From contig CADBNA010000103.1 of assembly GCA_902795835.1 (NCBI GenBank), positions 1-14,280 on the forward strand: 14,280 nucleotides of DNA, given 5' to 3'. A program made the translations under genes and the position numbers. The notes under the pieces were generated by a model, which was not told the origin of the DNA, ran no database searches, and saw only the letters and a list, made by a program, of their open reading frames with translations. Positions 1 through 5,963 of this stretch are shown here, piece by piece. Position 1 is the first letter of the stretch, and every line of letters starts with the position of its first letter. The stretch is from an uncultured Lachnospiraceae bacterium. Lineage in GTDB: Bacteria > Bacillota_A > Clostridia > Lachnospirales > Lachnospiraceae.

Positions 1-113
1 GGCGCCATCATCTTGCAGGGTCCGCACCAGTCTGCATACATATCCACGACAACCAGTCCGCCGGCCTGCAGCACCTCCGCGTCAAAAGAGCCACTGTTAA
101 CTGCTTTTACCAT
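1..113 (-). CDS. trxA: Thioredoxin, N-terminal part (cut by window edge)
   Basis: This is a small cytoplasmic dithiol oxidoreductase that reduces disulfides in client proteins, with electrons from thioredoxin reductase. Reading the minus strand from the ATG at 113 gives 37 complete codons before the edge, starting [15 protein letters not shown]. The active site WCGPC sits at residues 29-33, preceded by the beta strand VVVDMYAD, as in true thioredoxins. A good Shine-Dalgarno (AAGGAGA on the minus strand, about 118-125) fixes the start. A full thioredoxin is about 100-110 residues, so roughly the last two thirds lie outside. The gene follows trmB on the same strand after 111 bp with no obvious terminator between them, so co-transcription is possible. 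Because the C-terminus is not visible, a longer thioredoxin-domain protein cannot be excluded, but the N-terminus looks like plain TrxA. Confidence 0.92.
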   Translation of the reverse strand, partial: MVKAVNSGSFDAEVLQAGGLVVVDMYADWCGPCKMMA

Positions 114-224
114 GCCATTTTCTCCTTACATTATGCGGCAATACACCTTGTGAAACTCCAGGCAGGGCGCAGATGAGATTCCTTCCGGCTGTCAGCGGCC
201 TGCCAATTAGAATAATAACACAAC
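114..224. other. Short trmB-trxA intergenic spacer
   Basis: These 111 bp lie between the trmB stop and the thioredoxin start, both on the minus strand. The spacer holds the trxA ribosome binding site. A CATAAT hexamer (5 of 6 to the -10 consensus on the minus strand) lies just ahead of that site, but it has no matching -35 and would place the transcription start inside the Shine-Dalgarno. I do not call a promoter or terminator here. Confidence 0.6.
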
Positions 225-905
225 TTATCCGGCCTGTGAAGACCGCCCTTCCGGCATCACGGCAGAGAGTTTGCAGATCGGATGCCCCAGGGCAGAGAAT
301 TTTTCTTCATATTCCGTCAGAATATTGCCTTCATACAGCACCGGGTCATGATGCAGATCCCGGGTCACGCCTGTCAGATGCCAGCCGCAGGCCTCCATTT
401 CCCTGAGGGAAAAATCGAACAGCATGCTGTTGTCTGTCTTAAAGTCAAGCCCGCCCCCGCTCTGCAGGATCTGCTCATATTTGTGCAGGAAATTTGCCGA
501 AGTCAGTCTCTTGCCGCCATGCTTCGATTTCGGCCAGGGATCCGAGAAATTCAGCCAGACATGCGCGACCTCACCCGGGGCAAAGATATCCGGCAGGAAG
601 CGGGCATCCAGACGGATAAACCGGAAATTATCCGTCTCCGGGCATTCTGCCGCCCTCTCTTCCGCCTTGTCCAGGGCTTTCACCAGAACACTGCTGTACA
701 TCTCAATGCCGACAAAGCTGATCTCCGGGAAGCGCGATGCCATATCCATCAGGAAGCGGCCCTTTCCCATTCCGACCTCAATGTGGATCGGGTGGTCATT
801 CCCGAACACATCCCTCCAGCGGCCCCTGGCCTTCTCCGGCTCCCGCACGCAGAAGCGGCTCTCGGCTATTCTCTCTCTTGAACCCGGTATGTTGCGCAGG
901 CGCAT
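225..905 (-). CDS. trmB: tRNA (guanine-N7-)-methyltransferase TrmB
   Basis: TrmB is a cytoplasmic SAM-dependent enzyme that methylates N7 of guanine 46 in the variable loop of tRNAs. The protein is 226 residues, the normal length. It has the SAM-binding glycine motif EVGMGKG at 43-49, the acidic ribose-contact region GIEM near 66-69, the family signature NFSDPWPK at 119-126 and the C-terminal TEYEEKF at 197-203. Together these are diagnostic of the YggH/TrmB family. The ATG at 905 is preceded on the minus strand by GAGGAAC and AGGAAA purine stretches. The N-terminus MRLRNIPG resembles other clostridial TrmBs from memory. A strong promoter ends about 18 bp upstream, giving a very short leader. 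It is transcribed away from the V-ATPase operon and towards trxA. Confidence 0.97.
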   Translation of the reverse strand: MRLRNIPGSRERIAESRFCVREPEKARGRWRDVFGNDHPIHIEVGMGKGRFLMDMASRFPEISFVGIEMYSSVLVKALDKAEERAAECPETDNFRFIRLDARFLPDIFAPGEVAHVWLNFSDPWPKSKHGGKRLTSANFLHKYEQILQSGGGLDFKTDNSMLFDFSLREMEACGWHLTGVTRDLHHDPVLYEGNILTEYEEKFSALGHPICKLSAVMPEGRSSQAG

Positions 906-922
906 GATTTCCTGTTCCTCTC

Positions 923-950
923 ATTTTAATGTTTATGATTACAACGTCAA
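923..950 (-). promoter_or_regulatory. Sigma-A-type promoter for trmB
   Basis: On the minus strand a -35 element TTGACG (945-950, 5 of 6 to consensus) is followed by a 16-bp spacer and a -10 element TAAAAT (923-928, 5 of 6). Transcription would start near 916, about 11 bases before the trmB ATG. The leader would be very short but would still include AGGAAA. The assignment rests on sequence match alone. Confidence 0.7.
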
Positions 951-1141
951 AAATAGATTACGGATTGCGAATGTTCTTAGCAGATGACGTGAATGCTTAG
1001 AAGTTCTTTGCGAGGAAGTCGTTTGAATGTTCATGCAATTTCCCGACCATATACCATTTTTGTAACTGTCGTCCGTAAAAACACCTCTCCGGTCAGCCTT
1101 GTAATAATACTATAAACAGCCCGAAAAAAAAAGAGCCCCCC

Positions 1142-1170
1142 TTGACTTTTACCGCAAAAAGTCGCTTAAT
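1142..1170 (+). promoter_or_regulatory. Probable promoter of the V-ATPase operon
   Basis: A -35 element TTGACT (1142-1147, 5 of 6) is followed by a 17-bp spacer and a -10 element CTTAAT (1165-1170, 4 of 6). The start site would be near 1177, with the GGAGG ribosome binding site at 1187-1191 and the first ATG at 1199. It is the best plus-strand promoter I could find upstream of the nine-gene operon. The weaker -10 match keeps confidence moderate. Confidence 0.6.
1144..1163. promoter_or_regulatory. Perfect inverted repeat over the operon promoter (candidate operator)
   Basis: GACTTTT at 1144-1150 and AAAAGTC at 1157-1163 form a perfect 7-bp inverted repeat around a 6-bp centre. It overlaps the -35 element and runs through the spacer of the proposed V-ATPase promoter, where a dimeric repressor could block RNA polymerase. 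It lacks a following T-run, so it is not a terminator. The palindrome is seen directly; the regulatory role is inference. Confidence 0.45.
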
Positions 1171-1198
1171 AAAATTCAGTTATCCCGGAGGAAAAACT

Positions 1199-1510
1199 AT
1201 GGATCCGATCATTGACAAAATCAACGATATCGAGCAGGCAGCTTCGCGTATCCTGGACGATGCGGCCAGGGCAAACCGGGAGCTGGATGCCGCTCATGAA
1301 GTGCGTCTTAAGGCCGCCGATCTGGAGATCGAGGAAGATACAGAGCGGCAGCTGAGTGAACTGCAGCAGGCTCTGCAGAAAAAACTCGACGACGAGGAAA
1401 AGACTCTGTCAGCTGACGCCGGGGCGGCCCTGCAGCAGCTGGAGTCCTATTACCGTGAAAACCGTCAGGCACTCGCAGATTCTATCTATAATTCTATAAT
1501 AAGGAAGTGA
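1199..1510 (+). CDS. ntpF: V-type ATPase small peripheral-stalk subunit (G/H family, NtpF-like)
   Basis: This 103-residue protein is highly charged, rich in Ala, Glu, Gln, Lys and Leu, and should be one long coiled coil from about residue 8 to 90. That is typical of the bacterial/archaeal V-ATPase subunit called F in Enterococcus, G in Thermus or H in archaea. With NtpE it forms the peripheral stalks that hold the catalytic head still against the membrane stator. The frame is open further upstream to a TTG at 1142, but that codon is the -35 element itself. The ATG at 1199 has GGAGG at 1187-1191 with a 7-base gap, so it is the true start. It is the first gene of the operon, followed by ntpC after 4 bp. 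Recognition relies on length, coiled-coil character and position, since this family has few fixed motifs. Confidence 0.88.
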   Translation: MDPIIDKINDIEQAASRILDDAARANRELDAAHEVRLKAADLEIEEDTERQLSELQQALQKKLDDEEKTLSADAGAALQQLESYYRENRQALADSIYNSIIRK

Positions 1511-1517
1511 TCGATTG
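1501..1517 (+). promoter_or_regulatory. RBS that selects a TTG start for ntpC
   Basis: AAGGAA at 1501-1506, inside the last codons of ntpF, lies 8 bases before the TTG at 1515. The next in-frame ATG at 1527 is 20 bases away, which is too far for this site. The TTG is therefore the preferred start. Confidence 0.7.
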
Positions 1518-2567
1518 CTGGATAATATGAAGGGACTGATGGCGTACAGCGGTCTGGCGACCAAAGTGCGGGCCATGCAGGGGCATCTTCTGACGCAGGA
1601 GGATTTCCTTACGATCGTCCGGCTGCCGGATATCCCGGCCGTGGCCGCGTGGCTGCGGGGACAGCCTTCTTATGAGCCGATGCTCAGAGAGCTGAACACC
1701 GCCGCTGTCCACAGAGAGGAACTGGAGCCGCATCTTCGCGAAAGCGTCTACTATGACTTCGCAAAAATCTACCGTTTTGCAGATGCCTATCAGCGGCAGT
1801 TTCTGGGCCTGTATCTGATGCGCTACGAGACGTCATTCCTGAAAGAATGTCTGAAATATGTCCTGGGTCTGCGGGATGCGCGGCCGGATCCGGACCGTCT
1901 GGAAAGACATCTCTCCCGCTCGTCGAGACTGCCTTTCCGGGAGCTGTCCGGGGCATCTTCCCTGCAGGAGCTGATCGGCCTTCTGGAGAAAACGCCGTAT
2001 CACGCGCCGCTCTCCGCCGCCGTCACCGCCGAATCCCCCTCCCTGTTTGACTGTGAGATGGCGCTGGATCTCTGTCATTTCGGCACCGTCTGGAGAGAGC
2101 GGCGGAATGTGGTCAGCCGGGCCGAGCTGCCGAAGCTCACCGAATTCTGCGGGGCCAAATTTGACATGCTGAATCTCTTGTGGATCCGGCGCTGCAAAAA
2201 ATACTATCAGATGACCCCGGCCGAAATATATGCCCTGCTGATCCCGGTGGATTACCGCCTGCGCCAGGCCGATCTGACCGCGCTGGTGGAATCCGGTTCC
2301 GTAGAAGAGACTGACCGTCTCATCGAAAAGACATGGTACGGCCGGCATTTTTCCGGGCTGTCCGGCGATACGCTGGAGACCGATTATAACCGCATCCTGA
2401 AAGAGATCCTGACGCATGAAGCCCTCAGGAGTCCCTATTCCATATCCGCCATTTACTCTTATCTCTACCAGAAAGAGCATGAGGTGTACCGCCTGATCAT
2501 CGCTCTGGAATGCGTGCGGTACCAGGTGCCGCCGGAAGAGGCAGTTCTGCATCTGTCCACCCGCTGA
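1515..2567 (+). CDS. ntpC: V-type ATP synthase subunit C
   Basis: Subunit C (homologous to eukaryotic V-ATPase subunit d, AC39 family) is a funnel-shaped collar that sits on the proteolipid ring and receives the central shaft made of D and F/G. The protein is 350 residues, the usual length, soluble and mostly helical. It begins MLDNMKGLMAYSGLATKVRA, whose YSGLATKVRAM stretch is characteristic of clostridial subunit C. No membrane segments are visible, as expected. The start is a TTG with AAGGAA 8 bases upstream. The gene starts 4 bases after ntpF stops, so it probably relies on translational coupling. In Enterococcus hirae ntpC lies after ntpE; here it is second, as in many clostridial operons known to me. 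Confidence 0.94.
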   Translation: MLDNMKGLMAYSGLATKVRAMQGHLLTQEDFLTIVRLPDIPAVAAWLRGQPSYEPMLRELNTAAVHREELEPHLRESVYYDFAKIYRFADAYQRQFLGLYLMRYETSFLKECLKYVLGLRDARPDPDRLERHLSRSSRLPFRELSGASSLQELIGLLEKTPYHAPLSAAVTAESPSLFDCEMALDLCHFGTVWRERRNVVSRAELPKLTEFCGAKFDMLNLLWIRRCKKYYQMTPAEIYALLIPVDYRLRQADLTALVESGSVEETDRLIEKTWYGRHFSGLSGDTLETDYNRILKEILTHEALRSPYSISAIYSYLYQKEHEVYRLIIALECVRYQVPPEEAVLHLSTR

Positions 2568-2575
2568 ACAGATAT

Positions 2576-2595
2576 AAAGGAGGCTTGAAGCTGTG
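2576..2595 (+). promoter_or_regulatory. Strong RBS with GTG start for ntpI
   Basis: AAAGGAGG at 2576-2583 lies 9 bases before the GTG at 2593. The nearest in-frame ATG at 2605 would be 21 bases away, so GTG is the likely initiator. Confidence 0.75.
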
Positions 2596-4533
2596 ATCCT
2601 GAAAATGAAATTTCTGAGCATTACGGGACCGCGCGATGATATCGACCGCGTGGTCGAACAGTATCTCTCCCGCTATGAGATCCATCTGGAAAATGCTCTT
2701 GAAGAATTAAAAACCGTTCAGACGCTCACGCCCTTCATGGAGATCAACCCGTACAGGGAGACCCTGCAGAAGGCAGAAGCGCTCGCGGCGCTTCTGCCGG
2801 AGGGCAGTTCTCCGTCCGGTCATCTGCCGTCTGCGGAAGATGCCGCAAAGCTGATCGACAGCCTGCAGGAGCCTGTCAGTGAATACAGGAGCAGGCGGCA
2901 GGAGCTTCTGGATCAGAGGGAAGCTGCCGCCGCGCTGGCAGATGCGATCGCGCCTTTCCGAAGCCTGCCCGTCCGCTTCCCGGAAATTGCCGCCTACCGC
3001 TTCATGCACTACCGGTTCGGGCGCATCTCAAAAGAATTTTTTGAGAAATTTGAAAACTATATCTTTGAGAATTCCGACTCTGTTTTCTACCAGTGTTATG
3101 AAGATCCTTCTTATGTGTGGGGCATCTATTTCACTCCCCGCAAGTCTCACCAGAAAACAGACGCCATGTACCAGGCCCTGCATTTTGAGCAGATTTTCCT
3201 TCCGGAAAACTATGAGGGAACACCGCAGGAAGAGTATGCGGAACTGCAGGAGAAAATAGCCGGCCTTGACAGAGAGCTGGCTGCTCTGGATGACCGGATG
3301 CGCCGCCGGCTGCAGAACAATGCGCCCGCGATTCTGGATGCGGCAGAACGTCTCCGCAGCTGCCAGGCGCACTTTGATGTGCGCAAGCTCGCAGCATGTA
3401 CCCGGTCGGACTCCCGGATTTTCTACATCCTCTGCGGCTGGATGAGGGAATCGGACGCAAAGGCATTTCAGGAAGAGATCCGCAATGAGCCAGACATTTT
3501 CTGCATGATTGAGGACGATGACACCAATATTGACACCGTTCCGCCCACGATCCTGAAAAACCCGAAAATCTTCCGTCCCTTTGAGCTGTTTATCCGGATG
3601 TACGGCCTTCCGGACTATGATGAGTTCGACCCGACCGTTTACCTGTCCCTGACCTACGCTTTCATTTTCGGCATCATGTTCGGTGACGTCGGGCAGGGAC
3701 TCTGTCTCGTCATCGGAGGCCTGCTTCTGTACCGTCTGAAGCACATCGCGCTTGCCGGCATTGTGGGAATATCCGGGATCTGCTCCGTGATTTTCGGCCT
3801 CGTGTACAACAGCTTTTTCGGATTTGAGGATTTCTTCCCGTACAAAGCGCTTCTGCACGCGCGGGAAGATATGGTCACGCTCCCGGTGCTGGGCAGCATC
3901 AACACGGTTTTTGTCCTGACGATCGGCCTGGGTATGATCATGATCCTGATCAATATGGCGCTCTCCGTCATCAATGCCGTGCGCAGGCGGGATGCGGAGA
4001 ACATCTGGTTTGGCCAGAATGCCCTGGCGGGCATCATCTTTTACGGCAGCATCGCCGCCATGGCCGTGCTGGCCGCAACCGGTCACAGCCGCATTCCGGT
4101 GGTCTTTCACGTCCTTCCGGTTCTCGCTGCCGTCGGAATCATCACTGTGTTCCTGCGGGAGATGCTGGGCCGGATTGCACGGAAGAAAACCGCCATTGAG
4201 GGCAGCAAACCCATGTACTTTGTACAGTCATTTTTTGAGACGTTTGAATCGCTGCTCAGTTACCTGTCGAATACGCTCTCATATGTGCGGATCGGCGCCT
4301 ACGCCGTCAGTCACGTAGCCATGATGGAGGTCGTGATGATGCTGGCCGGCGCTGCAAAAGGCGCCGCGCCGAATATTCCGGTCCTGGTCATCGGCAACCT
4401 GTTTGTCATGATCATGGAGGGACTGATGGTGGGCATCCAGGTGCTGCGTCTTGAATACTATGAAATGTTCAGCCGGTTCTACAGCGGTACCGGAAAAGAA
4501 TTCAGGCCTTTTATCCGGCGGACAGACCCGTAA
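2593..4533 (+). CDS. ntpI: V-type ATP synthase subunit I (membrane stator, a-subunit)
   Basis: Subunit I forms the static half of the ion channel, next to the rotating NtpK ring, and anchors the peripheral stalks. At 646 residues it has the standard two-part build. The cytoplasmic N-terminal half (about 1-345) has coiled-coil stretches, and the C-terminal half (about 350-630) is membrane-embedded with seven or eight helices. The family motif GIMFGDVGQG lies at about 360-369. Two arginines matching the conserved pair of the family are present: R566 in SYVRIGAY, equivalent to the essential arginine facing the ring glutamate, and R619 in QVLRLEYYE. The C-terminal FSRFYSGTGKEFRPF is also typical. 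The channel therefore looks intact. A 25-bp gap follows ntpC and a longer 66-bp gap precedes ntpK. Confidence 0.97.
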   Translation: MILKMKFLSITGPRDDIDRVVEQYLSRYEIHLENALEELKTVQTLTPFMEINPYRETLQKAEALAALLPEGSSPSGHLPSAEDAAKLIDSLQEPVSEYRSRRQELLDQREAAAALADAIAPFRSLPVRFPEIAAYRFMHYRFGRISKEFFEKFENYIFENSDSVFYQCYEDPSYVWGIYFTPRKSHQKTDAMYQALHFEQIFLPENYEGTPQEEYAELQEKIAGLDRELAALDDRMRRRLQNNAPAILDAAERLRSCQAHFDVRKLAACTRSDSRIFYILCGWMRESDAKAFQEEIRNEPDIFCMIEDDDTNIDTVPPTILKNPKIFRPFELFIRMYGLPDYDEFDPTVYLSLTYAFIFGIMFGDVGQGLCLVIGGLLLYRLKHIALAGIVGISGICSVIFGLVYNSFFGFEDFFPYKALLHAREDMVTLPVLGSINTVFVLTIGLGMIMILINMALSVINAVRRRDAENIWFGQNALAGIIFYGSIAAMAVLAATGHSRIPVVFHVLPVLAAVGIITVFLREMLGRIARKKTAIEGSKPMYFVQSFFETFESLLSYLSNTLSYVRIGAYAVSHVAMMEVVMMLAGAAKGAAPNIPVLVIGNLFVMIMEGLMVGIQVLRLEYYEMFSRFYSGTGKEFRPFIRRTDP

Positions 4534-4582
4534 GAGACCGTCCCCGGGCCTGACTGACTGCAAAAATCATACCGTTTAAAAC

Positions 4583-4602
4583 AAGGAGGAAACGAAACCA
4601 TG
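4583..4602 (+). promoter_or_regulatory. Full-consensus RBS of ntpK
   Basis: AAGGAGG at 4583-4589 lies 10 bases before the ATG at 4600. It follows the longest gap inside the operon (4534-4599), which contains no gene. The adjoining ntpG has only a weak site, in line with NtpK being needed in about ten copies per enzyme. The stoichiometric interpretation is inference. Confidence 0.65.
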
Positions 4603-5031
4603 ACTACCCTGATCCAGATCCTGACCGCCGCCGCTCTTATCCTGACGATTGTCATTCCCTTTATCGCCTGGTATTGCGGCGAGCACACGAAGCAGCGTTA
4701 TAAAAAGGCTCTTGCCGTCAACTGCCTCTCCTTCTTCGGCATTCTCCTGATTGCCGCCATTGTGACCCTCGCGGGCGCTGCCCCGGCCCATGCCGATGCC
4801 GCTTCGGTCAGCACGGGTGCCGGCATGGGCTATATCGCCGCCGCCCTGTCGATCGGCATGTCCGGCATCGGTTCCGGCATCGGCGTCGCCAGTTCATCCA
4901 GCGCGGCACTCGGCGCCCTCAGTGAAGACGGATCCATCTTCGGAAAATCCCTGATTTTCGTCGCCATGGCAGAGGGAATTGCGCTGTACGGCCTGATCAT
5001 TTCCTTCATGATCGTCGGTCAGCTCGGATGA
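4600..5031 (+). CDS. ntpK: V-type ATP synthase subunit K (proteolipid, rotor ring)
   Basis: NtpK protomers form the membrane ring that carries ions past NtpI. The 143-residue protein has four hydrophobic segments, at about 4-26, 42-62, 74-105 and 116-140. Only the last two form a recognisable proteolipid hairpin: a glycine-rich helix (MSGIGSGIGVASSS), the polar loop ALSEDGSIFGKS, and a helix with the ion-binding glutamate E125 in FVAMAEGIALYG. The first two segments, joined by the basic loop HTKQRYKK, do not resemble a proteolipid repeat. The second ends in APAHADAAS, an AXA signal-peptidase-like motif at 63-65. No Gln or Ser/Thr is visible beside E125 of the kind that coordinates Na+ in the E. 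hirae and Ilyobacter rings, which leans towards H+ coupling but does not settle it. Confidence 0.95.
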   Translation: MTTLIQILTAAALILTIVIPFIAWYCGEHTKQRYKKALAVNCLSFFGILLIAAIVTLAGAAPAHADAASVSTGAGMGYIAAALSIGMSGIGSGIGVASSSSAALGALSEDGSIFGKSLIFVAMAEGIALYGLIISFMIVGQLG

Positions 5032-5044
5032 GGCCCTGACCGCT

Positions 5045-5353
5045 ATGAAGATGTATCTCATCAGTGACAATGTGGATACCCTCACAGGCATGCGCCTGGC
5101 AGGTGTCGAGGGCGTTATCGTGCATGAGAAGCCGGAACTGAAGCAGGCGCTTGAAAAGGCGGTTGCCGATCCGGAGGTCGGCGTGATCCTGCTGACGGAA
5201 AAATTCGGCAGAGAATTTCCCGGGATCATCGATGATGTGCGGCTGCGCTGCCGCACCCCTCTCCTGATTGAAATCCCCGACCGGCACGGAACCGGCCGCA
5301 GGGCTGATTTTATCACATCCTACGTTAACGAGGCCATTGGCCTGAAGCTGTAA
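5045..5353 (+). CDS. ntpG: V-type ATP synthase subunit F (NtpG, central shaft)
   Basis: This 102-residue soluble protein begins MKMYLISDNVDTLTGMRLAG and continues with a Rossmann-like alternation of strands and helices, including VGVILLTEKFG and PLLIEIPD. That matches V-ATPase subunit F (NtpG in Enterococcus), which binds subunit D in the central rotor and can modulate ATP hydrolysis. It starts 13 bp after ntpK. The ribosome binding signal is weak (GGATGAGG at 5026-5033, overlapping the ntpK stop), so its translation probably depends on ribosomes finishing ntpK. Only one copy is needed per enzyme, against many of NtpK. Length and position agree fully with the family. Confidence 0.93.
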   Translation: MKMYLISDNVDTLTGMRLAGVEGVIVHEKPELKQALEKAVADPEVGVILLTEKFGREFPGIIDDVRLRCRTPLLIEIPDRHGTGRRADFITSYVNEAIGLKL

Positions 5354-5356
5354 AAG

Positions 5357-5372
5357 AAAGGCATTATCTGTG
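5357..5372 (+). promoter_or_regulatory. RBS with GTG start for ntpE
   Basis: AAAGG at 5357-5361 lies 8 bases before the GTG at 5370. No in-frame ATG follows until residue 12 (5403), so GTG is the likely start. Confidence 0.65.
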
Positions 5373-5963
5373 ACTACAGAGGAAAAACTGTCCGTGTTTT
5401 ACATGAATTGCCTGACATCCGCGACGGAGGAGGCCGGCCATCTGACGGCAGACCACAAAGCCGCTCTGGAAGCGCTGTATCAGGAACACGTCCGCCAGAA
5501 AAAGACGCAGAGCGCTGCAGAGCTTGCCGTACGCCGGGAACAGCTGCACAGAGACAGCAACCGCGCGCTCTCGGAAGCGCAGCTGAAGAACCGCCGCGCG
5601 CTCTCTGCCCGCTCGCAGGAGCTCAAAGACGAGCTCTTTGCGGATGTTGAGAAGCGGCTGAAGGAATTCAAACAGACACCGGCCTATACCGATTATATCT
5701 GCAAAAAAATTGACCAGGCCCTTCATCTGGTCCGGGATCCGGAAACGGATATCCGGGTCTATATGGACGCGTCCGACGCGGGCATCATGGATGAGGTTTC
5801 TTCGCGCTGCCACGTCCCGATCCTGGAATCAGAGGACCCCATCATCGGCGGCATGCGCGCCGTCATTCCCTCCAGGAAGCTGGTGTTTGATTTTGCCTTC
5901 AGCGAACTGCTGAATGAAGAAAAAGAGGCCTTTTCATTCAAAGGAGGGCAGGTGTATGGCTGA
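5370..5963 (+). CDS. ntpE: V-type ATP synthase subunit E (peripheral stalk)
   Basis: NtpE pairs with NtpF to form the peripheral stalks and binds the top of subunit B with its C-terminal domain. The 197-residue protein has a long charged coiled coil at about 20-110, rich in Ala, Glu, Arg and Gln. A globular C-terminal domain follows, with the strand-like stretch PIIGGMRAVIP and then KLVFDFAFSELLNE, the conserved end of bacterial subunit E where a glycine-rich turn precedes a helix. It starts with GTG 16 bp after ntpG. Its last 8 bases overlap the start of ntpA, and its 3' end also contains the ntpA ribosome binding site, so the two genes should be translationally coupled. Confidence 0.95.
   Translation: MTTEEKLSVFYMNCLTSATEEAGHLTADHKAALEALYQEHVRQKKTQSAAELAVRREQLHRDSNRALSEAQLKNRRALSARSQELKDELFADVEKRLKEFKQTPAYTDYICKKIDQALHLVRDPETDIRVYMDASDAGIMDEVSSRCHVPILESEDPIIGGMRAVIPSRKLVFDFAFSELLNEEKEAFSFKGGQVYG
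5940..5958 (+). promoter_or_regulatory. RBS fixing the ntpA start inside ntpE
   Basis: AAAGGAGG at 5940-5947 lies 8 bases before the ATG at 5956. The frame stays open upstream to an ATG at 5914, but that codon has no Shine-Dalgarno and would add 14 basic residues absent from the family. Confidence 0.85.

Larger units (their letters stand above)
906..1198. other. Divergent intergenic region, trmB to V-ATPase operon
   Basis: These 293 bp separate trmB (minus) from the ATPase operon (plus) and contain no convincing gene. They hold the trmB promoter near the left end and the operon promoter with an overlapping palindrome near the right end. Between them are three copies of a GAATGTTC-like octamer (969-976, 991-998 with two changes, 1025-1032). 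There are also two homopolymer runs, nine A at 1124-1132 and six C at 1136-1141. I see no riboswitch-like or T-box-like structure. Confidence 0.75.

Noticed and set aside
282..881. Long plus-strand reading frames opposite trmB
   Set aside because: These are shadows of trmB. The minus-strand protein has all TrmB motifs, a promoter and an RBS; the plus frames have none.
1102..1116. TATAAA and nearby TA-rich hexamers as a second promoter for the V-ATPase operon
   Set aside because: No -35-like hexamer lies 16-18 bp upstream on either strand.
1142..1198. Upstream TTG start for ntpF
   Set aside because: The TTG coincides with the -35 promoter element and has no RBS. The ATG at 1199 has GGAGG at proper distance.
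5914..5955. Earlier ATG for ntpA
   Set aside because: It has no Shine-Dalgarno and adds 14 residues absent from the family. The 5956 ATG has AAAGGAGG 8 bases upstream.
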